Shown one piece after another: positions 9,109 to 18,800 of a stretch of 59,526 nucleotides of DNA. A program made the translations under genes and the position numbers. How positions within the stretch are numbered: the stretch's first letter is position 1; every line of letters starts with the position of its first letter. The DNA is from Zipacnadum sp036504235 (lineage in GTDB: Bacteria; Armatimonadota; Zipacnadia; Zipacnadales; Zipacnadaceae): contig DASXVN010000012.1 of the NCBI GenBank assembly GCA_036504235.1, positions 1 to 59,526 of the forward strand, read 5' to 3'. The notes under the pieces are model-generated. The model made no database searches and had not been told where the DNA came from. It was given only the letters and a program-made list of their open reading frames with translations.

Positions 9109-11013
9109 ATGCGCAACCACCTCACTTCCCGAATTCAGCTAACTCCGACGGCCCTCACGCTACTCGCGCTGAGCGCCGTCCTTTTACTGAGCGCCACGGC
9201 CGGTGCCTGGGCGGAAAGCACGCCACTGGTGCTGCTGCAGGGCGACAGCCAGATTCTTCGCTTCAACCGGTTGCAGCGCGTCGCGGCCATCGATCCGGCG
9301 GTCGCCGACGTGATCGTGACCTCCCTCAACGAACTGGTGATCATGGCCAAAGGTCCGGGGCGGACCAAGATCTATGCCTGGGACCGCACCGGCCGCCACG
9401 ACTACGCCCTGGTCGTCAAGCCGCAGGAGCAGGCACAGGAGTTGCTGCGCCAACTGCGGCAGGTGCTGGGCCTGCAGTTCACCTATACCGTACTGGATAA
9501 CCGCACCCTGCTGATGCGCGGACCGGTAGCCAGCCAACGCGAGCAGGACGACATTGATAAGGTCGCCAAAGACATGGCCAAGGACAAGAGCGTGTCCTTG
9601 GTCGCCGTCTATATGCGCGAAGACCTGGCGATGACTCCCGCGCAGCGGCAGGCCTCTATCCTGCGCCAGATCCTGGGCGACCGGTACCAGTACGTGGTCT
9701 GGAATGACAACACCGTAATGGTGATGGGGCAGGTGCCCAGCGCGCCGGAGCTGACCCAGCTCGACAATCTGGTCAAGGCGGGCAACTCGGGCGGCGTGAC
9801 GGTCGCCAACCTGGTGACGGTCGGCTCGCCGGAGGGCCCCGCGCCGGTGACGGAGATCGCGCAGGCCCTGGGGGCCAACTACCACGTGTGGCCGATGCAC
9901 GGCCGCACGGTGCTGGTGGAAGGCACGGCCCCGGATGCCGCCTCCAAGGAGCGCGTGGACAAGATCCTGGCCGCTTTCGCCGCCAACGCCGATTTCGTTA
10001 ATCTGGTGCAGGTGGCCGCCAAGCCGGGCCTGCCCCTGAGCGAAAAGCAGAAGCTGCTGGCCGACGCGGTCGGGCCGAATCTGCAAGTGCGCCTGGTGGG
10101 CGACCGAGCCCTGGTGGTGGAAGGCAACGTCGCCAGCCAGCCGCAGATGGACGATGTGCAGCACGTGGTGGACCTGTTCAAGGCGGACACCGAGATCGTC
10201 AACATGGTCAAGGTGGTCGCGCCGGAACTCAAGCAGGTCATGGTCAAGGTCCGCGTGCTGGACCTCACCAAGAACGCCCTAGATCAGCACGGATTCACCT
10301 ATGGGCAGAAGGCCTTGACCGCGGCCGAACCTTCGATGCGAACGCCCAACTACTCGTGGATTTTCGGGATGAACCGGGACAAGCCGCCGACGCTGCTCGC
10401 GCCGGTGGACTTCGTGGTCCAGGCGCTGCTGCAGGACAACAGCGCTCGGGTGCTGGCCGAGCCGAACCTGCTGGTGAACGATGGGCAAGCGGCCAATATC
10501 CTGGTAGGCGGGGAGGTGCCGGTGCCGATCCCGTCAGCCGGTGGCTCCGCCACCACCATCAGTATTGAGTACAAGCAGTTCGGCGTGATCATGGACGTGA
10601 CGCCGACGGTGCTGCCGAGTGGCCGGGTCCAACTCAAGGTAACGGTGGAAGTGAGCGACATTGACCCCGGCATCTCTGTGCAGATCTCCGGCTTCAGCGT
10701 CCCGGGCTTCCGCACACGGCGGGAGTCGACGGTCGTGGACATCGGCAGCAATGAGACCTTCGCCATCGGCGGGTTGCTGCAAACCACCGACACCAAGATC
10801 GTGACCAAATTACCGATACTCGGCGATATTCCCATCCTGGGCGAGCTATTCCGCAATACCAACTACCAGGCGGGTCAGAGCGAGTTGGCTATCTTGCTGG
10901 CTCCGGAGGTTCTGACGGGGCCGCAGGCGACCGCGGCCGGGACTCAAGAAAGTGAGCGCGTGAAGCAAGCAGCGCCCCCGCTGCCTCAAAAGCTATGGCC
11001 GCAAAACAAGTGA
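9109..11013 (+). CDS. cpaC: CpaC/RcpA outer-membrane secretin of the Tad pilus
   Basis: The 634-residue secretin forms the outer-membrane pore for the pilus. A signal peptide ends near AGAWA (about 34). The pilus-formation N-domain follows with SQILRFNRLQRVAAIDPAVA (about 48-67), then an unusually long series of four BON/KH-like repeats (about 110-365). The secretin barrel comprises roughly residues 375-610, with SARVLAEPNLLVNDGQ, GGEVPVPIPS and the closing TKLPILGDIPILGELF-RNT signature. Related CpaC proteins are usually 450-600 residues, so the extra periplasmic repeats are notable. Its last codons overlap cpaE by 19 bp. A diderm envelope is implied. Confidence 0.93.
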   Translation: MRNHLTSRIQLTPTALTLLALSAVLLLSATAGAWAESTPLVLLQGDSQILRFNRLQRVAAIDPAVADVIVTSLNELVIMAKGPGRTKIYAWDRTGRHDYALVVKPQEQAQELLRQLRQVLGLQFTYTVLDNRTLLMRGPVASQREQDDIDKVAKDMAKDKSVSLVAVYMREDLAMTPAQRQASILRQILGDRYQYVVWNDNTVMVMGQVPSAPELTQLDNLVKAGNSGGVTVANLVTVGSPEGPAPVTEIAQALGANYHVWPMHGRTVLVEGTAPDAASKERVDKILAAFAANADFVNLVQVAAKPGLPLSEKQKLLADAVGPNLQVRLVGDRALVVEGNVASQPQMDDVQHVVDLFKADTEIVNMVKVVAPELKQVMVKVRVLDLTKNALDQHGFTYGQKALTAAEPSMRTPNYSWIFGMNRDKPPTLLAPVDFVVQALLQDNSARVLAEPNLLVNDGQAANILVGGEVPVPIPSAGGSATTISIEYKQFGVIMDVTPTVLPSGRVQLKVTVEVSDIDPGISVQISGFSVPGFRTRRESTVVDIGSNETFAIGGLLQTTDTKIVTKLPILGDIPILGELFRNTNYQAGQSELAILLAPEVLTGPQATAAGTQESERVKQAAPPLPQKLWPQNK

Positions 11014-12200
11014 TCAGGGTTCTACTGTCGGAGAATCAGCCGGGTGACATCGACCGGATCGCCGCCGCCCTGGCGGAGTCCGGTGACGTGGAGGTCGTCG
11101 CGCTGACGCGGGACGGTCTGGAGACCGCGCAGCTCATCTCGGGGCTTCGCCCCCAAGTGGCGCTGGTGCGTGCGCATATGCCGGGCATGGACGGTTTCCA
11201 GACCTGCCGCATGGCGGCTGTCGCCTCCCCGGAGACGGCCTGCATCATCGTGGCCGATACGACCGAGCTGGAGGGGGAGGCGCGCGAGCAGGCGATGCGC
11301 GCCGGAGCGCGGGCCATCACCAGCCTGCGGGAGGATCCCGGCCAGGTGCTGCGTCTGATCACGGAACTGGCCCACGCGGCGCCGCAACGCGAGGACGAGG
11401 GCTTCCTCCTCGCCACCGATCCTACCCGGACCCCGGTGACGATCGCGGTGACCGGCGCCAAAGGCGGGATCGGCAAGACCACGCTGACCACGAATCTCGC
11501 CGTGAGCATGGCTCAGCGCTGGCCGGACCAGGTCGTGGTGGTGGACTTCGTCGGCCACTATGGCGATGTGAACCTGCTCCTGGACATGCCCACCCACGGC
11601 AATATCCTGGACCTGTCCGACTACGAGGAGATTGACGCGGAGTTGCTGCGCTCGCGGCTGAGCCGGCACGCCAGCGGGCTGTGGGTGCTGGGCGGGGTCA
11701 ATGGCCCCGACAACCTGGAAGCGACCGGCGCTATGACCATGCCGTACCTGGCGAACCTACTGGGGGCGCTGCGCCGCGAGTTCCGGGTGATCATCTTCGA
11801 CATCGACCCCCTGGTGTACCCCCTGAGCAACTACGTCTTTCTGCGCAGCAACCTGATCGTGGTCGTCACCTGCCTGGCGGACCTGACCACCATCCGCAAC
11901 ACCAGTTCCCTGCTGGGCAGCCTGGTGAATGCGCGGATGCCGGCGGATCGCATCAAGCTGGTGGTCAGCCGCTTCGACAACTCCGATCCCTTTGGGATCG
12001 CGGACCTGGAGCAGGCGACCAAGCACCCGGTGGCGGCGCAGATTCCCAAAGCTACCGAAATCGTCGTGCCGGCGCTCAACAGCGGAGTGCCTTTCGTCAT
12101 CTCGCGCCCGACTGCACCGGTGAGCAAGGCGGTAACGCGCCTGGCGGACCTGCTGGTGCGAGAGATGCCCATTTCCCTGCAGTCCCGGGGGCTGGAGTAG
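10995..12200 (+). CDS. cpaE: CpaE/TadZ pilus localisation ATPase with a degenerate receiver
   Basis: The 401-residue MinD-like protein positions the Tad machine at the membrane. Residues 1-125 form a receiver-like domain whose phospho-acceptor is lost: VALVRAHMPGMDGF has Arg59 where Asp is expected, as is known for TadZ/CpaE. Residues 148-380 form the P-loop domain with deviant Walker A GAKGGIGKTT (about 155-164). VVVVDFVGHYGDVNLLLDMP follows, with DFVG in place of the usual DxxxxxG-type switch. The start overlaps the secretin gene by 19 bp and lacks a strong ribosome-binding site, implying translational coupling. Confidence 0.92.
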   Translation: MAAKQVIRVLLSENQPGDIDRIAAALAESGDVEVVALTRDGLETAQLISGLRPQVALVRAHMPGMDGFQTCRMAAVASPETACIIVADTTELEGEAREQAMRAGARAITSLREDPGQVLRLITELAHAAPQREDEGFLLATDPTRTPVTIAVTGAKGGIGKTTLTTNLAVSMAQRWPDQVVVVDFVGHYGDVNLLLDMPTHGNILDLSDYEEIDAELLRSRLSRHASGLWVLGGVNGPDNLEATGAMTMPYLANLLGALRREFRVIIFDIDPLVYPLSNYVFLRSNLIVVVTCLADLTTIRNTSSLLGSLVNARMPADRIKLVVSRFDNSDPFGIADLEQATKHPVAAQIPKATEIVVPALNSGVPFVISRPTAPVSKAVTRLADLLVREMPISLQSRGLE

Positions 12201-12241
12201 CTCGCGCCCCGACTGACCATCAGTAATGAGGAACTGACCAT

Positions 12242-13552
12242 ATGAGAACTGACCTCCCTCCGAGCGGTGAGATTAGAGCCGGCGGTCCCGTGGACGTGAA
12301 TGAGGCCAAGCAGACGGTTCATCACAAGCTCCTGAACGAGACGGAGTTTGGAGTGCTGCAGCGCCTAAACAAGCGGCAGTTGGGCGAGCGCATCGCCTAT
12401 CTGGTGGATGTCGTCGCGGCGGAGGGCAACCTGTCGCTGACCGGCCGCATCCGCACGCAGATCGAGCAGGAGGTGCTGTATGAGGTCGTCGGCTACGGCC
12501 CCATGCAGACCCTGCTGGACGACCCCGAGATCAGCGAAATCATGGTCAACGGGCCGACCAAGGTATTTGTGGAGCGCAACGGGCGGCTGGAACTGACCGA
12601 CCGGACTTTCGTCGACGACGACCACGTGATGCGGATCATCGAGAAGATCATCTCGCCGCTGGGCCGGCGTCTGGACGAAAGCGTACCGATGGTGGACGCC
12701 CGCCTCCCGGACGGCTCCCGCGTCAACGCCATTATCCCGCCGTTGGCGCTCAATGGGCCCTGCATTACCATTCGTAAGTTCGCAGCCGAGCGGCTGACGC
12801 CGCAAGACCTGGTCGCTTTTGGCACCATGACGCCGGAGATGTGTACCTTCCTGGAGGCCTGCGTTAAGGCGCGGTTGAACGGCTTGGTCTCCGGCGGAAC
12901 CGGCAGCGGGAAGACGACTACGCTCAACGTGTTGTCCTCGTTTATTCCGGACAACGAGCGGATCGTGACCATCGAGGACGCTGCCGAGTTGCAGCTCCAG
13001 CAGCCGCACGTGGTGACGCTGGAGAGCCGCCCCCCCAATGTGGAGGGCCGCGGTTCGATCTCCATCCGCGACTTGGTGCGCAACTCGCTGCGGATGAGGC
13101 CCGACCGCATTGTGGTCGGGGAGGTCCGCGGCGGCGAGGCGCTGGACATGCTGCAGGCCATGAACACGGGCCACGACGGCTCGCTCAGCACCCTGCACGC
13201 CAACAGCCCGCGCGACGCGCTGGCCCGGCTGGAGACCATGGTGCTGATGGCCGGGATGGAGCTGCCGATGCGGGCTATCCGCGAGCAGATCGCCGGCGCC
13301 CTGCACCTGATTGTCCAGCAGGCCCGGCTGCGGGACGGCAGCCGCCGCATCATCGCGGTCACAGAAGTGCAGCGCATGGAAGGCGAGCATATCGTCTTGC
13401 AGGATATCTTCAAGTTCGAACGCCACGGCATGTCGGAGGACGGCAAAGTGATCGGTTCGCTGCTGCCGACCGGGGTGCGCCCGCTGTTCATGGAGCTGAT
13501 CGAGGCGGAGGGCCTCAGTCTCGAGTCGAACATTTTCCAGCCGCGGCGGTGA
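12242..13552 (+). CDS. cpaF: CpaF/TadA secretion ATPase
   Basis: The 436-residue cytoplasmic hexameric ATPase drives polymerisation and retraction of the Tad pilus. An N-terminal all-alpha domain (to about 115) precedes the GSPII_E catalytic domain. Walker A is GGTGSGKTT (218-226). The Walker B region is in LRMRPDRIVVGEVRGGEALD, and the CpaF-type His box is TGHDGSLSTLHANSPRDALA. GAGGAACTGACCAT precedes the ATG. It lies 41 bp after cpaE and 31 bp before tadB, so all are co-transcribed. Confidence 0.95.
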   Translation: MRTDLPPSGEIRAGGPVDVNEAKQTVHHKLLNETEFGVLQRLNKRQLGERIAYLVDVVAAEGNLSLTGRIRTQIEQEVLYEVVGYGPMQTLLDDPEISEIMVNGPTKVFVERNGRLELTDRTFVDDDHVMRIIEKIISPLGRRLDESVPMVDARLPDGSRVNAIIPPLALNGPCITIRKFAAERLTPQDLVAFGTMTPEMCTFLEACVKARLNGLVSGGTGSGKTTTLNVLSSFIPDNERIVTIEDAAELQLQQPHVVTLESRPPNVEGRGSISIRDLVRNSLRMRPDRIVVGEVRGGEALDMLQAMNTGHDGSLSTLHANSPRDALARLETMVLMAGMELPMRAIREQIAGALHLIVQQARLRDGSRRIIAVTEVQRMEGEHIVLQDIFKFERHGMSEDGKVIGSLLPTGVRPLFMELIEAEGLSLESNIFQPRR

Positions 13553-13583
13553 GGTCAACGCACAGGCGCGAAGGAGCGGACGG

Positions 13584-14552
13584 ATGGTGTTATTTCTAGT
13601 CGGAGCGGCGATCCTCGGGGTGGGAGCCATCGGCACCCTCGTGTGGATGTGGTGGTCGCCGCGACTGCACAGCCAGATGCGGCTGGCCTCGGCGACCCTG
13701 CCGAGCGCCGGGACGGTCTCGGCCCTGCCCACGCGCGAGAAGCAGAAGGAGTGGGAGGTCGTCAGCGACCGCGCCGCTCTGGTCTCGCAGTTACTGCACG
13801 GGCTGCCATGGTTTGACGCGCTGCAGCTTGGTATTCTGCAGGCCGGCTGGTTGCTGCGCCCCTCCGAGTTCGTCGCCATGCTGATTCTCAGCGGTCTGAC
13901 CATGGCCGCGGTGCTGATGCTGCTCACCAAGAGCGTCGTGCTGGGAATGGTGGGGCTCGGCTTTGGGGCGGCCATTCCGCACATGGTGATGAAGTCCAAG
14001 CAGGCCTACCGGAACAAGTCCCTGAGTTCGCAGATTCCGGACGCCCTGGACATGCTTTGCTCCGCGCTGCGCTCGGGCTTTTCCATCTCGCGCGGACTGA
14101 AACTGGTGGAGACGCAGATGCACCCGCCTATCTCCCAGGAGTTTGGCCGGGTGCTGGAGGAAGTGCAATACGGCATCTCCCTGCCGGAGGCGCTGGACGG
14201 CATCGTGCTGCGCACCCAGAATTACGATATGGAGCTGCTGGTGGCGGCCATCCAGACGCAGCTTGAACTGGGCGGCAATCTCGCCGAGGTGCTGGAGAAT
14301 ATCAGCGGCATGGTTCGCGAGCGCGTGCGCCTGACCGGGGAGATCGCGGCGGCGACCGCGGAGGGGCGGCTATCGGCCGGCATCCTCGTGGCCATGCCTT
14401 TCGCGATTGCCGTGATCATCAACATCGTCAGCCCCGGGTACCTGGTGCCGCTGTTCAAAACGCCGCTAGGGTTGATGCTGGTGGCGCTCGGCGCGGTGCT
14501 GCTGACGGTGGGTGGGCTGATTCTCAAAAAGCTTATCACTATCGACATGTGA
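13584..14552 (+). CDS. tadB: TadB inner-membrane platform protein
   Basis: The 322-residue protein is the first of two GSPII_F-type platform subunits on which CpaF works. It has an N-terminal membrane span (FLVGAAILGVGAIGTLVWMW), a paired span near 85-130 (FVAMLILSGLTMAAVLML and later), and the cytoplasmic GSPII_F domain with IPDALDMLCSALRSGFSISR, the TadB signature. Two C-terminal spans follow (FAIAVIINIVSPGYLVPL and LMLVALGAVLLTVGGLIL). AAGGAGCGG precedes the ATG. TadC follows after 25 bp. Confidence 0.93.
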   Translation: MVLFLVGAAILGVGAIGTLVWMWWSPRLHSQMRLASATLPSAGTVSALPTREKQKEWEVVSDRAALVSQLLHGLPWFDALQLGILQAGWLLRPSEFVAMLILSGLTMAAVLMLLTKSVVLGMVGLGFGAAIPHMVMKSKQAYRNKSLSSQIPDALDMLCSALRSGFSISRGLKLVETQMHPPISQEFGRVLEEVQYGISLPEALDGIVLRTQNYDMELLVAAIQTQLELGGNLAEVLENISGMVRERVRLTGEIAAATAEGRLSAGILVAMPFAIAVIINIVSPGYLVPLFKTPLGLMLVALGAVLLTVGGLILKKLITIDM

Positions 14553-14577
14553 GCGGGGCGGAGGTGGTCGGCAGCTC

Positions 14578-15513
14578 ATGTATCTTCTAATCGGACTACT
14601 GGTATTTGCGGCGCTGGCGGTCCTGGTGGTGGGGCTGGTCGGCGAAAGCCGCGCCGTGCGCGTGGGCGAGCGCCTGCAGGCGGTGCAGCAGCAGAGCCGC
14701 ATCATTGTGCGCGGCACCAGCCTGGATTCGGCGCTATCCAAGTCCTTCTTTGACCGCGTCGTCATGCCGCAGTTCAGCAAGCTGCGCGAGCGGATTATGG
14801 GTCTGGCCCCCTCGGAGATGGTGCAGACGACCCGCCGGCGCCTGGATCGAGCCGGCAACCCGCCGGGGCTGCCGGTGGCCACCTTCATCTCGATGCGCTT
14901 TTTCTCGATGATGGCCGGGACGCTGGGCGCTCTGCTGCTGGGGATGCTGTGGAATGGCGGGCTGCTAGTCCGGCTGACCCTGGCCCTGTGTATCATGGCG
15001 GTCGGGTTCATTGGCCCCGACTACCTGGTAGAGGGCAAGATTCGCACGAGACAGGCGACTATCCGCAAGTCGCTGCCGGACCTGATCGACCTGCTGGTGG
15101 TCAGCACCGAGGCGGGTTCGGGTCTGGACGGCGCGCTGTCCGTCGTCATCAAGCGCAAGCGCGGTCCGCTGCCGGACGAATTCCGGCGGCTGCTCACCGA
15201 GGTGCGCCTGGGCAAGGCGCGCCAGGACGCCTGGGCCGACTTAGGCGACCGGGTCGGAATCCAGGACCTGCAGATGATGATCGCCGCCTTGCGCCAGGCC
15301 GAGCAACTGGGCGTAAGCATCGCCAACACGTTGCGGACGCAGGCGGATGCCTTGCGCACCCGGCGCAGCATGGCGATCCGGCAGGCGGCGGCTACGCTGT
15401 CGGTCAAGATGCTTTTCCCGCTGATCTTCTGCATCCTGCCGGCCCTTTTCATCGTAGTGCTGGGGCCCGGCCTGATGTCGCTGGCCACGGGCTTTTCGTC
15501 CATCGGTTGGTAG
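14578..15513 (+). CDS. tadC: TadC inner-membrane platform protein
   Basis: The 311-residue second GSPII_F-type platform subunit follows TadB, as in nearly all tad loci. It starts with a membrane span (LIGLLVFAALAVLVVGLV), carries a central pair of spans, then the F domain with LPDLIDLLVVSTEAGSGLDG and LRTQADALRTRRSMAIRQAA. It ends in hydrophobic LIFCILPALFIVVLGPGLMS. It is the last gene of the pilus locus; an intrinsic terminator lies 120 bp downstream. TadD and TadG are absent from this locus. Confidence 0.93.
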   Translation: MYLLIGLLVFAALAVLVVGLVGESRAVRVGERLQAVQQQSRIIVRGTSLDSALSKSFFDRVVMPQFSKLRERIMGLAPSEMVQTTRRRLDRAGNPPGLPVATFISMRFFSMMAGTLGALLLGMLWNGGLLVRLTLALCIMAVGFIGPDYLVEGKIRTRQATIRKSLPDLIDLLVVSTEAGSGLDGALSVVIKRKRGPLPDEFRRLLTEVRLGKARQDAWADLGDRVGIQDLQMMIAALRQAEQLGVSIANTLRTQADALRTRRSMAIRQAAATLSVKMLFPLIFCILPALFIVVLGPGLMSLATGFSSIGW

Positions 15514-15631
15514 CACGGGCGGCGGCCGGCCCCCCGCCCCCGGGGGGCTCGGCAAGCCTCTTCCCCACGAATTGTTTGCCCGCACGAGCACCCCTCCGCC
15601 GGGTGATCTTCGGCGTTGCTGGCCCCCTGAC

Positions 15632-15660
15632 TGCCCCTTCCCAAAAAAGGGCATCTTTTT
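15632..15660 (+). terminator. Intrinsic terminator of the Tad locus
   Basis: TGCCC (15632-15636) pairs with GGGCA (15649-15653), extended by TT/AA inside, and is followed by TCTTTTT. It ends transcription before the kinase promoter. Confidence 0.65.
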
Positions 15661-15682
15661 AGTAGTAAAACTGAACATAATT

Positions 15683-15691
15683 TGCTACAAT
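15683..15691 (+). promoter_or_regulatory. Extended -10 promoter of the histidine kinase gene
   Basis: TGCTACAAT fits the extended -10 form TGnTAnAAT. No -35 matches 17 nt upstream. Transcription would begin near 15698, giving a leader of about 100 nt. The 15514-15800 gap otherwise holds only the Tad terminator. Confidence 0.5.
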
Positions 15692-15800
15692 AGCTGTCTC
15701 AAGAGTAAATCTTGAGCAAATCCTGCAGTCGGGGGGACTGGTCTCACGCCGCCGGGTGAGCCAGACTGACTGAAGGCACGAATTCGGGGTCAGTACGCCT

Positions 15801-18800
15801 ATGAACGTGCTGCTTAGCCACCAGGACCGCCAGTCGGCCGACAGGCTGCGAGGGGAGATCCAGGCCTGGGACCCAGCATGGGTGGTCGACATTGGAGTCA
15901 GCGCTGCGGAAGTGCTGGCTCTTGCCGCTAGCGGCGACTATCAGGCGATCCTGTGGGAGTTGGCTACGCCCGGGTCGGCGGGTCTGCTGACCGTTCGCCA
16001 ACTGCGTGCCGCGGCGCCCGCCGCGGTGCTCCTCGTTACCGCTTTTCCCGGCGTAGAGGCGCTCGCCGCCCAGACCCTCAGTGAAGGCGCCGATGCCTAC
16101 CTCATTTCCCGCCCCAATTGGCTCGAGGAACTCACTGCTATCTTAGCCCAGGTACCCGCTCTGCTACGACGCCGGCACGAAGCCGCTCGGCTGCAGCAGC
16201 AACTGCGACTCCTGCGCGAGCAGCATGAGGCCTTCCTCGACAGCGTGCCGCAGGCGCTGCTGATCGTGTCCCTCGACGGCCGTCTCGTCGGCGGCAACGC
16301 GGCGGCCGCTCGTCTGACCGGCCGGTCTCGCCGGCAGCTGGTCGGCCAGAGCCTGAGCGCTTTACTCCTGGCCAATACCCCCACACACGCGCTGCTGGCC
16401 GCGGGCGGGGACCCCGAGTCGCCCCTTCCGGAGGTCAGCCCCGGGCTGCTGTCGGTGTGGCGCGACGAGAATTGCGTGGGCGCCCAGGTCCTGCTCCAGG
16501 AGCAGGAAGGGCGCTACCGCCTGGCTACGCTCGAGTTTCGACCGGTGATCGCGGTGCCGGGCAGTGACCTGCTGGTGACCCTGCGAGCGGTGGGTGAGAG
16601 AGAGGTGGCGCTGGTGGCAGGCACGCAGGAGACCTTTGGGGCGCTCTGGGAGAGTACGGCCTTCTACTTGGCCCTGGTGGATGACGCAGAGCGGATGGTG
16701 CGCGTCGGCGCCGGGGTGCGCCAGTGGCTGCTCGAGGCGGGAGCGGCGCGCGAGGAGGCGGGCGGCGAGACCCCGGGGGCGCTGATCACCGACCTGATCG
16801 ATCCCATTGCCCTGCCGCAGATTCGCGCCGCGCTGGAGTCGGAGCAGCACTTCTCGGGCGAGGTCGGTCTGTGTCTGCCCACGGGCGGCACCCGCGCCGG
16901 ACAACTGGTGGTCATGCCGAGCGGGGAGCAGGGCGCTACCTTGTGGCTGGCCACTCCCTTGCGCGAGACCGAGCAGCGTGAGCAGACCATGCAAGTGGAC
17001 CGCGCGGTGATGGCGCTGACCGAGGCGGTCACCAGCCTGGAGGGAGTCCACGAGCCGCGGGAACTGCCGGAGCATGCGCTGGAGGCAGTGGGCCAACTGC
17101 AACGGTACGATGCGGCCCTGTGCCGGCTGGATCTGGCCTGCGACGGCGACGCCCACCAGGTGCTGGAGAGCAGCCGGGGCTTCTCGGCCCCGCACGCCGA
17201 AGTGATCGCCCAGCGTCTGGGGGCCCTGCTGCGCGGAGACAAGCTGCCGCGGCAAACGCTGATTTTCAACGACCTGGAGGAATACTGCCGGCGCAGCGGG
17301 GAGTCCACGCTCCAACAAGCTTTGGCGGCGGAAGGCCTGCTGAGCGCCGCCTGGCTGCCGGTGAGCATCGGGGGCGAGCCGGTGGGCTTCATCTTCCTGG
17401 CCGCGCACCGGGCGGGCGCCTTCCCGACTTGCATGCAAAAAGTGCTGGACCTGTTCACGGCCGAGGTGGGCCGCGCGGCGGCGGCGGCGGCGCTCTTCTA
17501 CCAGACACAGATGTCCGCCAGCCTCGCCCAGCAACTCCTACGCATCTCGGTGGCGCTCAACTCGCGGGGCGATCTGGAGGACGTCCTGCGGCGCGTCGCC
17601 GAAGCGGCGGTCAACATTTCGAACGGAAACTGCTGCTGGGTGGAGGTACTCGACGAGCAGGGGCAGCAGTTTGTGAGCACCTTCCGGCACTGTCCGGACC
17701 ACAATCTGGCGCAGAACCTGTACGTGGAAATCCACAAGGTGGCCTGGGAGGCGGTTGAGCAGCAGTCGCCGGCCCAGACCGCGGTGGAGGACCCGGGGGG
17801 CACGCGTTACCGGGTGGTGGCGGTGCCGCTGCGCGTGGAAGGTCGCGTCGTGGGCGTCATGACCCTGGGGCACTTGGAGAGCCGGCGGCTGGGCGCGACG
17901 GCGCTCAATGCGCTGCAGGTTCTGGCCACGCAGGCGGCGGCGGCGGTGCGCAATATGCAACTGCTGAGCCTGGCCAGCGAACGCACGCAGCGCATGGAAG
18001 CAGCGGCCGTGCAGGCGCGCGAGGAGGAGACGCGGGCCCGGACCGTGCTGCAGGCGGCCGCTTCGGTCACCGAGACGCGCGACTTGCATGAAACGCTGGC
18101 CCAGATCGCCCGCAGCGCGGCGATGGAGATCGGCTTTGAGCGCGTCCGGGTGTTCCTGGCCGAGCACCAGGCGGGCGTGCTGCAGGGGCGCGTCGAGGCA
18201 TACAGCGACGGAACCACGCTGGACATCACCTCACAGAATGTGCCGCTGCGGGCGGGCGCGGACCTGCTCTCCGACGTGGCCCTGAGCAGCGCGCCGTACA
18301 TGATGTACTCCATCACCGGCGAGGACGACGGCGGCAACTACGAGCAGCTCTTCATGCCCTTGCGCTGGCAGGGCGAGCTAATCGGGATCATCGCCGCCGA
18401 CAACCGGGCCAGCCGCAAGAGCATCACCTGCCAACAGACGCGGCTGCTGCGGGCCCTGGCCACCCTTGCCGCCGTGGCGGTGGAGCGAGCGCGCATGGAC
18501 GAGGTGCGCCACATGCTGGTCTCGGCGCTCTCGCACGAGTTGCGCCGGCCCCTGGCCTCCATCCAGGCGTACAACGAACTGCTCCTGGACGAGGACGCCG
18601 GGCCGATCAACGAGGAGCAACGGACTTACCTGCGTCGCGTCGAGGAGTCCTGCCAGCGGCTGGCGCGCATGATCGAGGACCTGCTGGACTGGTCCAAGCT
18701 GCGGGCGGGCCGGATCACCGTGGACCGCCAGCAGGCCGACTTGCGCGAGACCGTGCAGGAAGTGGCCGATGAGCTGCAGCCCAAGGCGCGACAGGCGGAG

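Noticed and set aside
12365..13999. 544-codon frame antisense to cpaF and tadB, and similar long antisense frames in other genes
   Set aside because: In GC-rich DNA long antisense frames are common; these carry His/Arg/Gln-rich translations with no family match, while the opposite strand encodes well-known proteins.
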